Positions 35,201-43,539 of a stretch of 64,000 nt of DNA are shown here, piece by piece. The translations under genes were made by a program, and so were the position numbers. Numbering within the stretch: position 1 is the first letter of the stretch; the number at the start of each line of letters is the position of its first letter. The notes below the pieces were generated by a model. That model worked only from the letters and a program-made list of their open reading frames with translations, searched no databases and had not been told where the DNA came from. The DNA comes from Streptomyces sp. NBC_01241 (GTDB lineage Bacteria; Actinomycetota; Actinomycetes; Streptomycetales; Streptomycetaceae): NCBI RefSeq assembly GCF_041435435.1, contig NZ_CP108494.1:4684501-4748500 (forward strand). Direction: 5' to 3'.

Positions 35201-36327
35201 CCGCGTGCGGGGGCGGCGTCGAGGGCCCCGCGTACGTCGATGACCAGGGCGTTGCGGTAGCCGGGCCCGGCGATGCGCGCCCCGGCGGGCACCGCGGCGG
35301 TGTCCAGGACGATGACCGTGTACGGCTCGTCGCGGCTCGGCTCGGAGCCCGGCTCGAACGGCGGACGCCCGCCGAACTCCTCGCCCAGCAGTGGCTCCAG
35401 CTCGGAGACGGCCTCGGCGACGAGGCGGGCGGCGCCCGCACCGTCGGTGTCGGACGGGTGCTGGGCGTGCGGCAGCCACTTCACCCACTCCCAGCCGGGG
35501 AGCGCGCCGCCGTCGGCGACGACCACAAGGGCCAGGTCCTCCGGGGCGTGCAGGACGGCGAGCTGGGCGACCGCGGCGCGGGCGGCGCCGCGGGCCGCCT
35601 CCAGGTTCCGTTCGGCCGGGGTGGCGGTGGCCCCCTCGGGCACTGCCTCCTGCGTGTCCGGGCCGCCGGACAGCAGGACCACCCGGGCGAAGGAGCGCAG
35701 CCGGACCGCGATCGGCTGCCCCGGCACCGTCGAGTACGCGCGGATGAAGCGGCGCAGCGCGTGCGCGCAGAGCGGTTCGAGGTCCTCGACGGGCTTGGTG
35801 GAGAGGGGGTTGAGGGTGAGCGCGAGCTGACGGGTGCCGGTGGCGACCCGGATCTCGGCGAAGTCCTCATGGGTGGTGCGGCGCTCCCACAGCCGTCCGC
35901 TGCGCGCCAGGGAGACGAGCGAGCCGGGCTCGGGGTGGTGCCAGGCGTCGGCGCGCCGCTGCTCGTCGATGGCCTTGCGGATACGGCGGCGGCTGGTGGC
36001 GAGGTAGCGCAGGTAATCGCGCCGTTCGCCGCGCAGCCGCCGTTTGCGGTCACCGGCGGCGCGGATGAACTGGCTGATCAGCATGCCGACGGCGGACAGC
36101 AGCATCATCCCGATGGCGACCCACATCAGGATGCCGCTGCTCTCGCCGGGCCTGATGAAGATCAGGACCATGCCGAGCGAGCTGAGCGCCATGGGCAGAT
36201 AGGTGATGACGCCGCTCATGGCGCTCTGGGACTCGGGCAGCGCGGGTGGTTCCTGGAGGGTCAGCTCGCCCTGTGGCAGCTGCGGGCCCGGCCGGCGCGG
36301 CGGGCGCCGGAACGTGACGGTGCTCAA
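32290..36327 (-). CDS. eccC: T7SS FtsK/SpoIIIE-type ATPase EccC
   Basis: The 1,345-residue motor has two N-terminal membrane helices (about 40-85: VITYLPMALSSLGMVLIF and ILMWVAIGMMLLSAVGML) and three FtsK-like ATPase domains, with Walker A sequences GATGSGKSE near 506, GGPQSGKST near 853 and GDAESGKTN near 1136, and Walker B partners FVVVDEFSELL, FLVVDGWNTI and FVVVDDYELIG. All three keep the P-loop lysine, so this is a single-chain EccCa+b type. It recognises WXG100 substrates and drives export at the membrane. I chose the TTG at 36327 (upstream AGGAAGG) because the product then begins STVTFRRPPRRPGP as in the family; another TTG lies 24 nt upstream. It is divergent from eccD. Confidence 0.94.
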   Translation of the reverse strand: MSTVTFRRPPRRPGPQLPQGELTLQEPPALPESQSAMSGVITYLPMALSSLGMVLIFIRPGESSGILMWVAIGMMLLSAVGMLISQFIRAAGDRKRRLRGERRDYLRYLATSRRRIRKAIDEQRRADAWHHPEPGSLVSLARSGRLWERRTTHEDFAEIRVATGTRQLALTLNPLSTKPVEDLEPLCAHALRRFIRAYSTVPGQPIAVRLRSFARVVLLSGGPDTQEAVPEGATATPAERNLEAARGAARAAVAQLAVLHAPEDLALVVVADGGALPGWEWVKWLPHAQHPSDTDGAGAARLVAEAVSELEPLLGEEFGGRPPFEPGSEPSRDEPYTVIVLDTAAVPAGARIAGPGYRNALVIDVRGALDAAPARGTLRFRVTPDDLSMVTTDPDGKSSETSVGRPETLGPHAARALASAVAPFRLGITARSEQPLQEDMELTGLLGIHDLHSADFTKLHERRAPGDRLRVPIGLAADGSQVTLDIKESAQGGMGPHGMLIGATGSGKSELLRTLVLGLALTHSSETLNFVLVDFKGGATFLGLDRLPHTSAVITNLADETALVERMRDALHGELMRRQELLRRAGNYASVLEYEKAREGGADLAPLPTLFVVVDEFSELLAAHRDFLDLFVMIGRLGRSLGVHLLLASQRLDEGRIHQLESHLSYRVGLRTFSAMESRGVLGVPDAYELPPQPGSGLLKNDVGTLTRFKAAFVSGPYRVVRPAVRQAVVAGQVVPFHAGWVPPRQLPQTEPDVATPEAGPTEEAAAASLLTIAVERLESSGPHAHQVWLPPLTEPPTLDLLLPPPGSATPRRPLTVPVGIVDRPFDQRRDELTADLSGAGGHVGIAGGPQSGKSTLVRTLVTAIARTHTPREVQFYCLDLGGGALSALCGLPHVGGVTGRLDPDRLLRTVAEITALIARRERQFADRGLGSMADFRRKRAAGEFADDPYGDVFLVVDGWNTIRQDFMDLVPTFTLIASRGLNFGVHLIIAATRWGEVGSALRDQLGTRFELRLGDPVDSAINMRAAATVPKIPGRGLTDERLHFLAALPRIDGDPSVDTLSDGVDALVRETAAEWDGPKAPPVRMLPLTLPASELPEPDGDLRVPIGLRDVQLDTFHHDFEENPHLVVVGDAESGKTNLLAMVCEAVTRRYGPSEARVMVTDYRRRLAGAVPEPYRLGYAVGPAQLQEMVSGSARAMADRVPGPEISPERLKRRDWWKGPRLFVVVDDYELIGSGGPDPFAPLLPYLAQGTEVGLHVIVARSANGASRSMMSDQLLRRLVEANTPVLQLSCPPTEGQIIAGTKPRLLPPGRGLYITRRNTVQVQTALRGEEAEEAEEAVGTETE

Positions 36328-36543
36328 GAGGGCAGGGCCTTCCTGGTCCAAGGAGACAGGTGAATTACCCGCAGGTCAACGGGCGGACAAGAAACAGTTG
36401 TCCGTTGTGCCACAGGGCAATTTCATCAGCCACCCACCATTGCTGGCCAGGTGGTTGATCCGATGATCGGTTCGAACTCACGATAGTGTTCGCCCCGTTC
36501 CCGGGTCGACCCGCACCCACGGACGGGAGAGAATCGAAACGCC
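36328..36543. promoter_or_regulatory. Divergent promoter region between eccC and eccD
   Basis: About 215 bp, distinctly AT-richer than the flanking genes, between two divergent T7SS genes. No clear operator symmetry was recognised. Confidence 0.5.
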
Positions 36544-37932
36544 GTGAGCGACACCACCGTCGGATTGTGCCGAATAGCTGTAAGAGCGCCTGAAAATTCC
36601 TATGAGTTGGGCGTCCCGGTCGACGTGCCGCTCGCCGATCTCATCCCCGTCCTGGTCGAGTACGCCGGCGGTGAACTGCATGAGCAGGGCGCCGCCCACG
36701 GCGGCTGGACCCTCCAGCGACTGGGCGCCGCGCCGCTCGACGAGGAGGGAACCCCGCAGTCGCTCGAGTTGCGCGACGGCGAGACGCTGTATCTGCGGGC
36801 CCGTCACGAGGCGTTGCCCGAGGTCGACTTCGACGATCTGGTCGATGGCATCGGAGAGACGCTGCGGGCCCGCCCCGACACCTGGCGCCCCGCGCTGAGC
36901 AGACGGCTACTGATCGGCCTTGCCGTGGCCGGGCTGGCCGCGGCCCTGTTCACCGTCGCGCTGCCCGGCCCCACCGGCTGGCGGGCGGGCGCGGCTGCCG
37001 TGCTCGCCGTACTGCTGCTCGCCGGGGCCACGGCCGCGTCGCGCGCCGTCGGGGACGCGGGGGCGGGCGCGGCTCTCGGGCTGATGGCGGTGCCGCATCT
37101 GGCCCTGGCCGGAGCACTGTTGCCCACCGCCGGGCACGGTGAGGACGTGTTCGGCCCCCGGTTGCTGGCGGGCGGAGCGGCGGCAGCCGGCGCCGCGGTC
37201 CTCGCGCTGGCCGCGGTCGGCGCGTTCGCTCCACTGTTCCTCGGCGCCTTCGCCGTCGCCCTGTTCGCGGCGGTCGGCGGCCTGGTCTGCGCGGGCGGAG
37301 TGCCGCTGTCGCACACCGCCGGATACCTCGCGGTGGGCGCGGTCGCCACCGGGAGTTTCGTACCGGGTCTCGCCTTCCGCCTGGCGGGGCTGCGGCTCCC
37401 ACCACTGCCGTCCAGCGCCGACGAACTCCAGGAGGGCATCGAGCCCTTCGAGGCCGAGCGGGTCCGGGTGCGTGCCCGGTCCGCCGACGCGTACGCCACC
37501 GGTTGCTCCGCCGCACTCGGACTGGTCCTCGCGGGTTGTGTGACGGCGCTGCTCACCGGGCCCGACTCCGACGGCTGGCCCGCGCCGGTCCTCGCGGTGG
37601 CGCTCGGCGTACTGCTGCTGCTGCACACCCGGACCGTCGGCGGTGCCCTGCAGCGCCTGGCCCTGGCACTGCCGGGGGCGTACGCCCTGGTGCTCGCCGC
37701 CTGCACGGACGCGGCCGGGACCGGCATGCCCGGCCGGCTGGAGGTCACCGGGTTCCTGACGGCCGCGGCAGCGGTCACGGTGATTGCCGCCTGGACCGTG
37801 CCCGGCCGCAGGCTGGTCCCGTACTGGGGCCGCGCGGCCGACATCCTGCACAGCCTGACCGCACTCGTGCTGCTGCCGCTCGCGCTGCTGCTGGCCGGGG
37901 TGTTCGGCACGCTGCGAGGCATCTGGGGCTGA
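36544..37932 (+). CDS. eccD: T7SS membrane channel component EccD
   Basis: The 462-residue protein has an N-terminal ubiquitin-like domain (about 1-95, CRIAVRAPENSYELGVPVDV) followed by eleven hydrophobic helices starting at about residue 122 (LLIGLAVAGLAAALFTVA) and ending at the C-terminus, with a long cytoplasmic loop near 285-315. This is the EccD topology; EccD dimers line the membrane vestibule. GTG start; the ribosome site is weak. Same strand as eccB and separated from it by 164 nt. Confidence 0.94.
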   Translation: MSDTTVGLCRIAVRAPENSYELGVPVDVPLADLIPVLVEYAGGELHEQGAAHGGWTLQRLGAAPLDEEGTPQSLELRDGETLYLRARHEALPEVDFDDLVDGIGETLRARPDTWRPALSRRLLIGLAVAGLAAALFTVALPGPTGWRAGAAAVLAVLLLAGATAASRAVGDAGAGAALGLMAVPHLALAGALLPTAGHGEDVFGPRLLAGGAAAAGAAVLALAAVGAFAPLFLGAFAVALFAAVGGLVCAGGVPLSHTAGYLAVGAVATGSFVPGLAFRLAGLRLPPLPSSADELQEGIEPFEAERVRVRARSADAYATGCSAALGLVLAGCVTALLTGPDSDGWPAPVLAVALGVLLLLHTRTVGGALQRLALALPGAYALVLAACTDAAGTGMPGRLEVTGFLTAAAAVTVIAAWTVPGRRLVPYWGRAADILHSLTALVLLPLALLLAGVFGTLRGIWG

Positions 37933-38096
37933 CCGGCCCCGGGAACCGGCCGCCCGGTTACCAGCAGCGCGACAGGGCAGGTCCGGGGCCGGTTCCCCGG
38001 TGATCCAGTGAGCCCGTGAGCGCACCGAGCACGGTCAGCACGCTCACATTCAGCACACTCACGGCCAGCACACTGAGGAAGCAGTGAGGAACTCCC

Positions 38097-39602
38097 ATGC
38101 AGTCCAGGCGTGACCAGGTCCAGGCCCACATGTTCGTCATGGGCCGGCTCTCCTCCAGCATGCAGCGCGCCGAGCCGGATGCGCCGGACACCCCGACCGC
38201 CCGTACCTGGCGCGGCATCATGTGGGGCCTGCTGGTCGCCGCCCTCGCCGCGGTGGTCACGACGCTGTACGGGCTGATCTCGCCCGGCGGCGCGACTTCC
38301 TGGCGCACCGACGGCGCGCTGGTGGTGGTGAAGGACTCGGGGGCCCGGTACCTCTACGTCGGCGGCACGCTGCACCCCGTACTGAACGAGGCGTCGGCGC
38401 GGCTGCTGGCCGGGGACAAGCTCTCCGTCCAGCAGGTCGCCGCCGCCTCCCTCGGGGACACCCCGCGCGGGACGCCGCTCGGCATCGTGGGCGCGCCCGA
38501 CGGGCTGCCGAAGGGCGCGCTCGACCGGGGTACCTGGTCGGTGTGCGCGGGCCGCAAGGACACCGGGACCGGCGGCACCAGCACGGTCACCTCCGTGGTG
38601 ATCGGCACCGAACCGGGCGGCGACGGACTGGGCGCGAAGGACGGCGTACTGGTGTCGTCACCTCACGGCGGGGTCCAACTCCTCTGGCAGGGAAGGCGGT
38701 TCGCGGTCGACACCAAGCACGGTGCGGCTGCGGCGCTCGGCTGGGCGGGGACCACGGCCCCGTACCCGGTCGGTGACGCCTTCCTCGCCTCGCTGGCGGC
38801 CGGGCCCGACCTGGCGGCGCCCGAGGTGCCGGGCCGCGGCGGGGCGGGTCCGCAGCTGGCGGGGGCGGCGAGCCGGACCGGCCAGCTGTTCACCGCCGAC
38901 GGCGGCCAGCACTACCTGCTGCGCAAGGACGGGCTCGTACCGCTGACCGACACCTTGCACCGGCTGGTGCTCGGCGACCCGCGCACCCAGGCGCAGGCGT
39001 ACGGCGGCGGCGTGGTGAGCGAACGCACGGTGGGTGCCGCCGATCTGGCCGCCCATCAGGTTCCGGCGTCGGCGGCTGCGGCGCTCGCCGCCGACCTGCC
39101 CGCCAAGGCACCGCACCCGGTGTCGGCCGCCGCAGGTCAGGATGTGTGCGCGCGGGTCGCTTCCAGCGGCTCCGGGCACACCACGACGGTGGCGCTGGTC
39201 GCCGCCGCGCAGGTGCCGGGCGGCGCGCCGGACGCCGAACCGGGTGTACGGGCCGGGTGCCTGGCGGCCGACCGGATCTGGGTGCGGCCGGGCTCGGGCG
39301 CCCTGGTGACGGCCCACTCCACGGCCGGGACCGGCGCCAGCCGCTACCTGGTCACCGATGCGGGCGCCGCCTACCCGGTACCCGACGACGACGCTCTCAA
39401 GCAGCTCGGCTACTCGGCGGACGAGGCGGTACGGCTGCCCGCGCCGCTGCTCGACCTGCTGCCGACCGGACCGAGTCTCGACCCGCAGGCGCTGGCTCAG
39501 GACGGAATCGTGCGCGCCGACCAATCCGCCTCGGAAGGCACCGGGAGCGAAAGCGTTGCACGCACGGGGAAACAATCCAATGAACGATGCGTCAACAATT
39601 GA
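38097..39602 (+). CDS. eccB: T7SS component EccB
   Basis: The 501-residue protein starts MQSRRDQVQAHMFVMGRL, a conserved EccB beginning, has one membrane helix at about 41-63 (GIMWGLLVAALAAVVTTLYG) and a large external domain made of repeated segments, as in mycobacterial EccB. It caps the complex on the outer side. GAGGAA lies upstream of the ATG. The mature region contains paired cysteines (WSVCAGRK, QDVCARV, RAGCLA, and a terminal Cys) that may form disulfides outside the cell. Confidence 0.94.
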   Translation: MQSRRDQVQAHMFVMGRLSSSMQRAEPDAPDTPTARTWRGIMWGLLVAALAAVVTTLYGLISPGGATSWRTDGALVVVKDSGARYLYVGGTLHPVLNEASARLLAGDKLSVQQVAAASLGDTPRGTPLGIVGAPDGLPKGALDRGTWSVCAGRKDTGTGGTSTVTSVVIGTEPGGDGLGAKDGVLVSSPHGGVQLLWQGRRFAVDTKHGAAAALGWAGTTAPYPVGDAFLASLAAGPDLAAPEVPGRGGAGPQLAGAASRTGQLFTADGGQHYLLRKDGLVPLTDTLHRLVLGDPRTQAQAYGGGVVSERTVGAADLAAHQVPASAAAALAADLPAKAPHPVSAAAGQDVCARVASSGSGHTTTVALVAAAQVPGGAPDAEPGVRAGCLAADRIWVRPGSGALVTAHSTAGTGASRYLVTDAGAAYPVPDDDALKQLGYSADEAVRLPAPLLDLLPTGPSLDPQALAQDGIVRADQSASEGTGSESVARTGKQSNERCVNN

Positions 39603-39620
39603 AGCCAATGCTCAAGTGAA

Positions 39621-39635
39621 GATCAAATATTGATC
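39621..39635. promoter_or_regulatory. Palindrome upstream of the WXG100 genes
   Basis: GATCAA-ATA-TTGATC is a perfect 6-3-6 inverted repeat in an AT-rich patch between eccB and the first WXG100 gene, 77 bp before its start. The same TTGATC half site forms the palindrome at 15436-15455. Confidence 0.45.
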
Positions 39636-39711
39636 CTGCAGGGTCAGTTGAGCACTTCTGCTGAGTATCGTGGCGACACATGTCCGAATCCTGATGTGAA
39701 TGAGGCCGACC

Positions 39712-40059
39712 ATGGGTGACAGCACGCCTGGACTGTTCAACCGGCAGCAAGTAGACGTCGACAAGGCCCGCACGGCCCTGGAGAACCACGTGGCCACCAT
39801 GGCCCGCGCAGGCGCGACGGTGTCAGCGATCCACGACGACGTGCGGATGGCGTACGTCGCCGACTCCTCCAGCATCTTCAGCAGCAAGCTCCAGCAGTGG
39901 ATGCAGGCGTACACAGACGTCAAGGGCAAGGTCGACGCGCTGCACGCCTCGCTGTCGGCGGCCGACGTCATCCACAACACCAGTGAGATGGACGCCTCCC
40001 AGTACGCGAGCGCGTGGGACGGCGGCGGCAGCGGCTACTACCAGGCCCTCTCCGGCTGA
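39712..40059 (+). CDS. WXG100-like T7SS protein (longer, WXG-less partner)
   Basis: The 115-residue protein is predicted as a helical hairpin. It has no classical WxG turn; the centre reads DSSSIFSSKLQQWMQAY and the end GGGSGYYQALSG. Adjacent WXG100 proteins normally form a heterodimer in which one member lacks a perfect motif, so it is probably the partner of the next gene. I chose the ATG at 39712 because GAGG lies 6 nt upstream; the in-frame ATG at 39700 has no ribosome site. Confidence 0.75.
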   Translation: MGDSTPGLFNRQQVDVDKARTALENHVATMARAGATVSAIHDDVRMAYVADSSSIFSSKLQQWMQAYTDVKGKVDALHASLSAADVIHNTSEMDASQYASAWDGGGSGYYQALSG

Positions 40060-40127
40060 CCCACCGAACCTCAGCGCCACCAGCACTGCCCCTTCCCCTC
40101 CCTCATCTCCTGAAAGGACGACCGGAC

Positions 40128-40412
40128 ATGGCGGACGTCACACTCGAAGTCTCGCGCGCCAACGCGGCCATCGACGACATGGTCAGGGCCAACACGGACA
40201 TGGTGAACGCGCTCACGGAACTGCTCAGCCAGCTGGGCGCCCTCAAGGCGTCCTTCTCCGGTCAGACCGCGGTCATGTACCAGGACTTCCAGAACCAGGC
40301 CAACAACGCCATCGAGACGATGAACGCCCAGTTCGGCACGGGTGCGCAGGCCCTGAAGGAAATGGTCGACGGCCAGGTCGCGGGTGACAAGCGCGGCTCA
40401 GGGATGTTCTGA
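40128..40412 (+). CDS. WXG100-family secreted protein (EsxA/B type)
   Basis: The 94-residue protein is the standard WXG100 size with two helices and an FSG turn in place of WxG (LKASFSGQTAVMYQDFQNQ, residues about 39-57). GAAAGG precedes the ATG by about 9 nt. It lies 68 nt after the previous WXG100-like gene and 2 nt before the next gene; the three form one cistron series. Substrate of the EccB/C/D machine and possibly a structural helper for other substrates. Confidence 0.85.
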   Translation: MADVTLEVSRANAAIDDMVRANTDMVNALTELLSQLGALKASFSGQTAVMYQDFQNQANNAIETMNAQFGTGAQALKEMVDGQVAGDKRGSGMF

Positions 40413-40414
40413 CC

Positions 40415-40837
40415 ATGGCCGACAACGAAGACGGGGGCACCGGCACCTTCAAGGTGACCGAGGGCTGGCTCAAGGGTGAGGCCCGCAACAAGGTCCTCGG
40501 GCTCCAGGGCTGGCTCCAGTCGGGCCCCGACTACGCGACGCTGGGCGAATACGCAACCGAGTCGGGCGTCCACAAGGGACTCCTCGCGGGCTCGGGCACC
40601 CTGGGCGCCGACGCGACTCTGCACAAGGTGTTCACTCAGCTCTGCTCAAGCCTCAAGACGCAGCTGGACATCCTCGGGGACGGTTTCACCACCCTGTCGA
40701 TCGACATGGCGACCGTCGACACCATTCTCCAGAACAGCGAGGACGACGCCGCCCTGACGGCGGAGCAGATGAACATGGAGCTGGCGAACGCCCTCAAGGA
40801 GTTCGGCGGCGCTCCCACCGCTCCTCCCAACCCGTAA
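40415..40837 (+). CDS. Small helical T7SS-associated protein
   Basis: The 140-residue protein starts 2 nt after the WXG100 stop and so is co-translated with it. It has WLKGEARNKVLGLQGWLQSG near 19-38, a Gly-rich middle and a helical end, with a Pro-rich tail (APTAPPNP). Size and position match WXG-like accessory substrates of actinobacterial T7SS loci, but I do not recognise a named family. No signal peptide. Confidence 0.7.
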   Translation: MADNEDGGTGTFKVTEGWLKGEARNKVLGLQGWLQSGPDYATLGEYATESGVHKGLLAGSGTLGADATLHKVFTQLCSSLKTQLDILGDGFTTLSIDMATVDTILQNSEDDAALTAEQMNMELANALKEFGGAPTAPPNP

Positions 40838-40960
40838 CTCCGTTACGCGGCACCGGCACCGTCCGACGTCAGCGTCGGGCGGTGCCGGACCGTCCAGCGC
40901 CTCCACCGCTCAGCCTCCGCACTGCGCAACCGTCTGCATCACACCCGTAAGGAACCCGCC

Positions 40961-43078
40961 ATGGCCACCCCCCCGAAGCCGGAGGACTCATTCCCCGACC
41001 GGAAGTGGGAGGACGCACTCGCGTTCGTCGCCCCCAAAGACGGCGATCTGGCCAAGGTGACCAACCGCACGGATGTGACCAAGGATCCGTGGTTCAAGAC
41101 CGATCACGTGGCAGTCTCGGATACCAGTGGCGACGCCGGCCCCCCCTCAGGCTATGACTACGGCTGGTCGCAGGGCTGGGCAGCCAGTGGCGGCAAAAGA
41201 TACACGTACCAGGTCGGGTTCAGCCTGACGCCCGAAGTCGGAGATAACGGCCCGGACACCGCGCTGTCCAAGTTCATCCACGAACCCTGGGCCATCATCG
41301 GGCCGCCGTTGAACACCCTGATCGGCAACTCCTCGATCAGCGTCGGCAGTTTCGACGACGGTGCGATGATGCTGCGCAACGTTCTCAATCACATGGATTT
41401 CGTGGAGAACGACATCAAGACGTGGGTCAAAGACATCAACGTGCCGGACTCCGAGATGCAGGGCACGGCGGCCGGGGCCTTCAAGCGGGTCCTCGTGGCC
41501 GTGCAGCAGCAGGTGGCGTACCTCCACCAGGAGGTGGTGAACCGCGGGGACATCCCGGCTCTCATCGACAGTGCGCGTGTCAAGCTTCACGATGCGATGT
41601 TCGCGCTGGTCACCGCGGCCGACACCTTCCGCAACGCCCCGGGCGGCTGGCCCGCCACCCATGTCCACGACATTTTCTTCAACGCCATGGCCGGCGCGAA
41701 TCTCACGTTCAGCTCGGACAGGGGTTCCGTCACTCTCGACGTACCAGAACTCGGAAATCCAGCCAAGCCGGAATTCTGGTCCACGCTGGAGCAGAAGTCG
41801 AAGGACGCCTGGTTGAAGGGGGTGGCGGACGTGCTGGACATCGTCGCCAAGCCCCAGATGGGCTACGTGCAAACCGCCTACCAGGCCGCAATCGACGTGA
41901 TCCCGGCGTCCGCCCTCACCAGGCCGCCGTACCGCGACCTCGACGCGCCGAAGCCGCCGGGCGACGACACCAACTCCGGCGACAAAAAGCCCCCCGGCGA
42001 CGACACCAACACCGGCGACAAGAAGCCCCCCGGCGACGACACCAACACCGGCGACAAAAAGCCCCCCGGCGACGACACCAACACCGGCGACAAGAAGCCC
42101 CCCGGCGACGACACCAACACCGGTGACAAGCCGCCGGGGTCGGGCATCACCGGGCCACCGAAGACCGAATCCAACGTCCCGCCCCCGCCGCCGCAGTCGA
42201 AGACGACCGGTCCCCCGCAGACCAACTCGGGGGACGGCGCCGGCAACACGCTGCTCGACAAGAACAACCAGCCGATCAAGGACTCGAAGGGCAACACCCC
42301 CGACATCCCGCCCGGGTCGCACATAGACCCCAAAACGGGCCAGATCATCGGGCCGGACGGCAAGCCGGTGCTGGGCGCCGACAAGAAGCCCCTCATCGCT
42401 CCGCCGAACACCCACATCGGCCCCGGTACGACGACCGGCAACAGCAACAGCAACAGCAAGAGCAGCCAGCAGCAGCTGAAGGAGCAGCAGGAGCTGGCGG
42501 AGAAGCAGATCAAGCAGCAGAAGGTCAACCAGCAGCAGCAGCTGAAGGACCAACAGGAACTGCAGGAGAAGCAGCTCAAGCAGCAGCAGCTCAACCAGCA
42601 GCAGCAGTTGAAGCAGCGCAAGGCGCAGGAGGCCCAGGAGGTCGAGCAGGAGAAGGCCTACCAGAAGGCCCTCTCCCAGATTCGCGGTGACGCTCGTACC
42701 GAGAGCAGCGGCAACGGGTACGGGAACAAGACCGGAGGCGGCGGCAAGAACAAGCTGAACCTGGAGGAGCTGCCGCCCCGGGTCAACGAGCGGCTCCCCA
42801 ACAGCCGGAGCATCGGCGACCCCAAGACCTCGGTCTCGGAGCGCGTCCGGACCCGCACCTCGGCCAACGAGCCCAATCTGGCCGCGGAGGAGTCCGCGGT
42901 CAGGCAGTCCTCCGCGATGAACCGCACGTCGTCCAACGGCCAGCCGATGATGCCTCCCATGGGTGGCGGAGGCGGCGGCGGGGGCGGCGAGCGGGACCGT
43001 GAGCGCCGCACCTGGCTGGCAGAGGACGAAGAGACCTGGGGCACCTCCCAGGCAGCAGCACCGGGAGTGATCGGCTGA
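40961..43078 (+). CDS. Large T7SS-associated substrate-like protein with PPGDD repeats and a Gln-rich coiled coil
   Basis: The 705-residue protein has a globular N-terminal part (about 1-325) with a WXG-like helical segment (LVAVQQQVAYLHQEVVNRG near 185-203) and several Trp residues; five KPPGDDTNTGDK units at about 331-390; a Pro/Asn-rich stretch; a Gln/Lys-rich coiled coil at about 505-575 (QQQLKEQQELAEKQIKQQK); and a Gly/Arg-rich tail. No signal peptide, no membrane segment. By position and composition it resembles EspE/EspB-type or PPE-like substrates, but it has no PPE motif. AAGGA precedes the ATG. Its stop overlaps the start of the YbaB-like gene by one base. Confidence 0.72.
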   Translation: MATPPKPEDSFPDRKWEDALAFVAPKDGDLAKVTNRTDVTKDPWFKTDHVAVSDTSGDAGPPSGYDYGWSQGWAASGGKRYTYQVGFSLTPEVGDNGPDTALSKFIHEPWAIIGPPLNTLIGNSSISVGSFDDGAMMLRNVLNHMDFVENDIKTWVKDINVPDSEMQGTAAGAFKRVLVAVQQQVAYLHQEVVNRGDIPALIDSARVKLHDAMFALVTAADTFRNAPGGWPATHVHDIFFNAMAGANLTFSSDRGSVTLDVPELGNPAKPEFWSTLEQKSKDAWLKGVADVLDIVAKPQMGYVQTAYQAAIDVIPASALTRPPYRDLDAPKPPGDDTNSGDKKPPGDDTNTGDKKPPGDDTNTGDKKPPGDDTNTGDKKPPGDDTNTGDKPPGSGITGPPKTESNVPPPPPQSKTTGPPQTNSGDGAGNTLLDKNNQPIKDSKGNTPDIPPGSHIDPKTGQIIGPDGKPVLGADKKPLIAPPNTHIGPGTTTGNSNSNSKSSQQQLKEQQELAEKQIKQQKVNQQQQLKDQQELQEKQLKQQQLNQQQQLKQRKAQEAQEVEQEKAYQKALSQIRGDARTESSGNGYGNKTGGGGKNKLNLEELPPRVNERLPNSRSIGDPKTSVSERVRTRTSANEPNLAAEESAVRQSSAMNRTSSNGQPMMPPMGGGGGGGGGERDRERRTWLAEDEETWGTSQAAAPGVIG
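41951..42130 (+). repeat. 36-bp in-frame tandem repeat encoding KPPGDDTNTGDK
   Basis: Five units start at 41951, 41987, 42023, 42059 and 42095; units two to four differ by single bases (AAA/AAG at the end). The period is 12 codons, so unit number can change without breaking the frame. Confidence 0.95.
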
Positions 43079-43539
43079 TGGGTAACGGATTCCAGGAACA
43101 GCTCGACGAGATGATGGGAAAGCTCGCGGAGCACCGCGATTCCCTCCTCGCGACCCAGCGGGAGCTGGCCAAGTACACGGTCACCGTGCAGTCGAAGGAC
43201 CGGATGCTGACGGTCGTCGCCGGCGCCCAGGGCGACGTGCGGGAGATCAAGTTCCATACGGACGCGTACCGCGACATGGCGCCCGCCGAGCTGGGCGCGG
43301 CCCTGGTCGATGTCATCGGCAAGGCCAGGGAGCAGGCCGGGCAGAAGGTCCGCGAGACCATGTCGCCGTTCCAGGGGGCGGGCGCCGCCATGCGCAAGTC
43401 GATGACGGGCGGCAGCGAATTCGACGACCTGATGGGCCCGTTGCGGGAGATGTGGCCGGGCCCCGAGGGGCCGGGCGGCACACCGGGCGCCGGACGGAAC
43501 GGCACGGGCAAGGGGAAGGGCGGTACCTCGGATGGCTGA
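43078..43539 (+). CDS. YbaB/EbfC-like protein, probable T7SS chaperone
   Basis: The 153-residue protein has a YbaB-like fold signature: an N-terminal helix (QEQLDEMMGKLAEHRDSLL), then TVTVQSKDRMLTVVAGAQGDVREIKF and a second long helix (ELGAALVDVIGKAREQAGQK), with a disordered Gly/Pro/Lys tail. YbaB-like proteins in ESX loci, such as EspL, act as substrate chaperones rather than DNA-binding proteins. The ATG overlaps the upstream TGA (TGATG) and its own stop overlaps the next gene by 8 nt, so all are translationally coupled. Cytoplasmic. Confidence 0.75.
   Translation: MGNGFQEQLDEMMGKLAEHRDSLLATQRELAKYTVTVQSKDRMLTVVAGAQGDVREIKFHTDAYRDMAPAELGAALVDVIGKAREQAGQKVRETMSPFQGAGAAMRKSMTGGSEFDDLMGPLREMWPGPEGPGGTPGAGRNGTGKGKGGTSDG

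Noticed and set aside
32950..36363. Plus-strand open frame of about 1,137 codons opposite eccC
   Set aside because: Composition is Gly/Arg/Val/Glu-rich with no motif, and eccC on the other strand has three clear ATPase domains.
41951..42130. Possible CRISPR array
   Set aside because: The 36-bp units are directly adjacent without spacers and translate to a regular 12-residue protein repeat.
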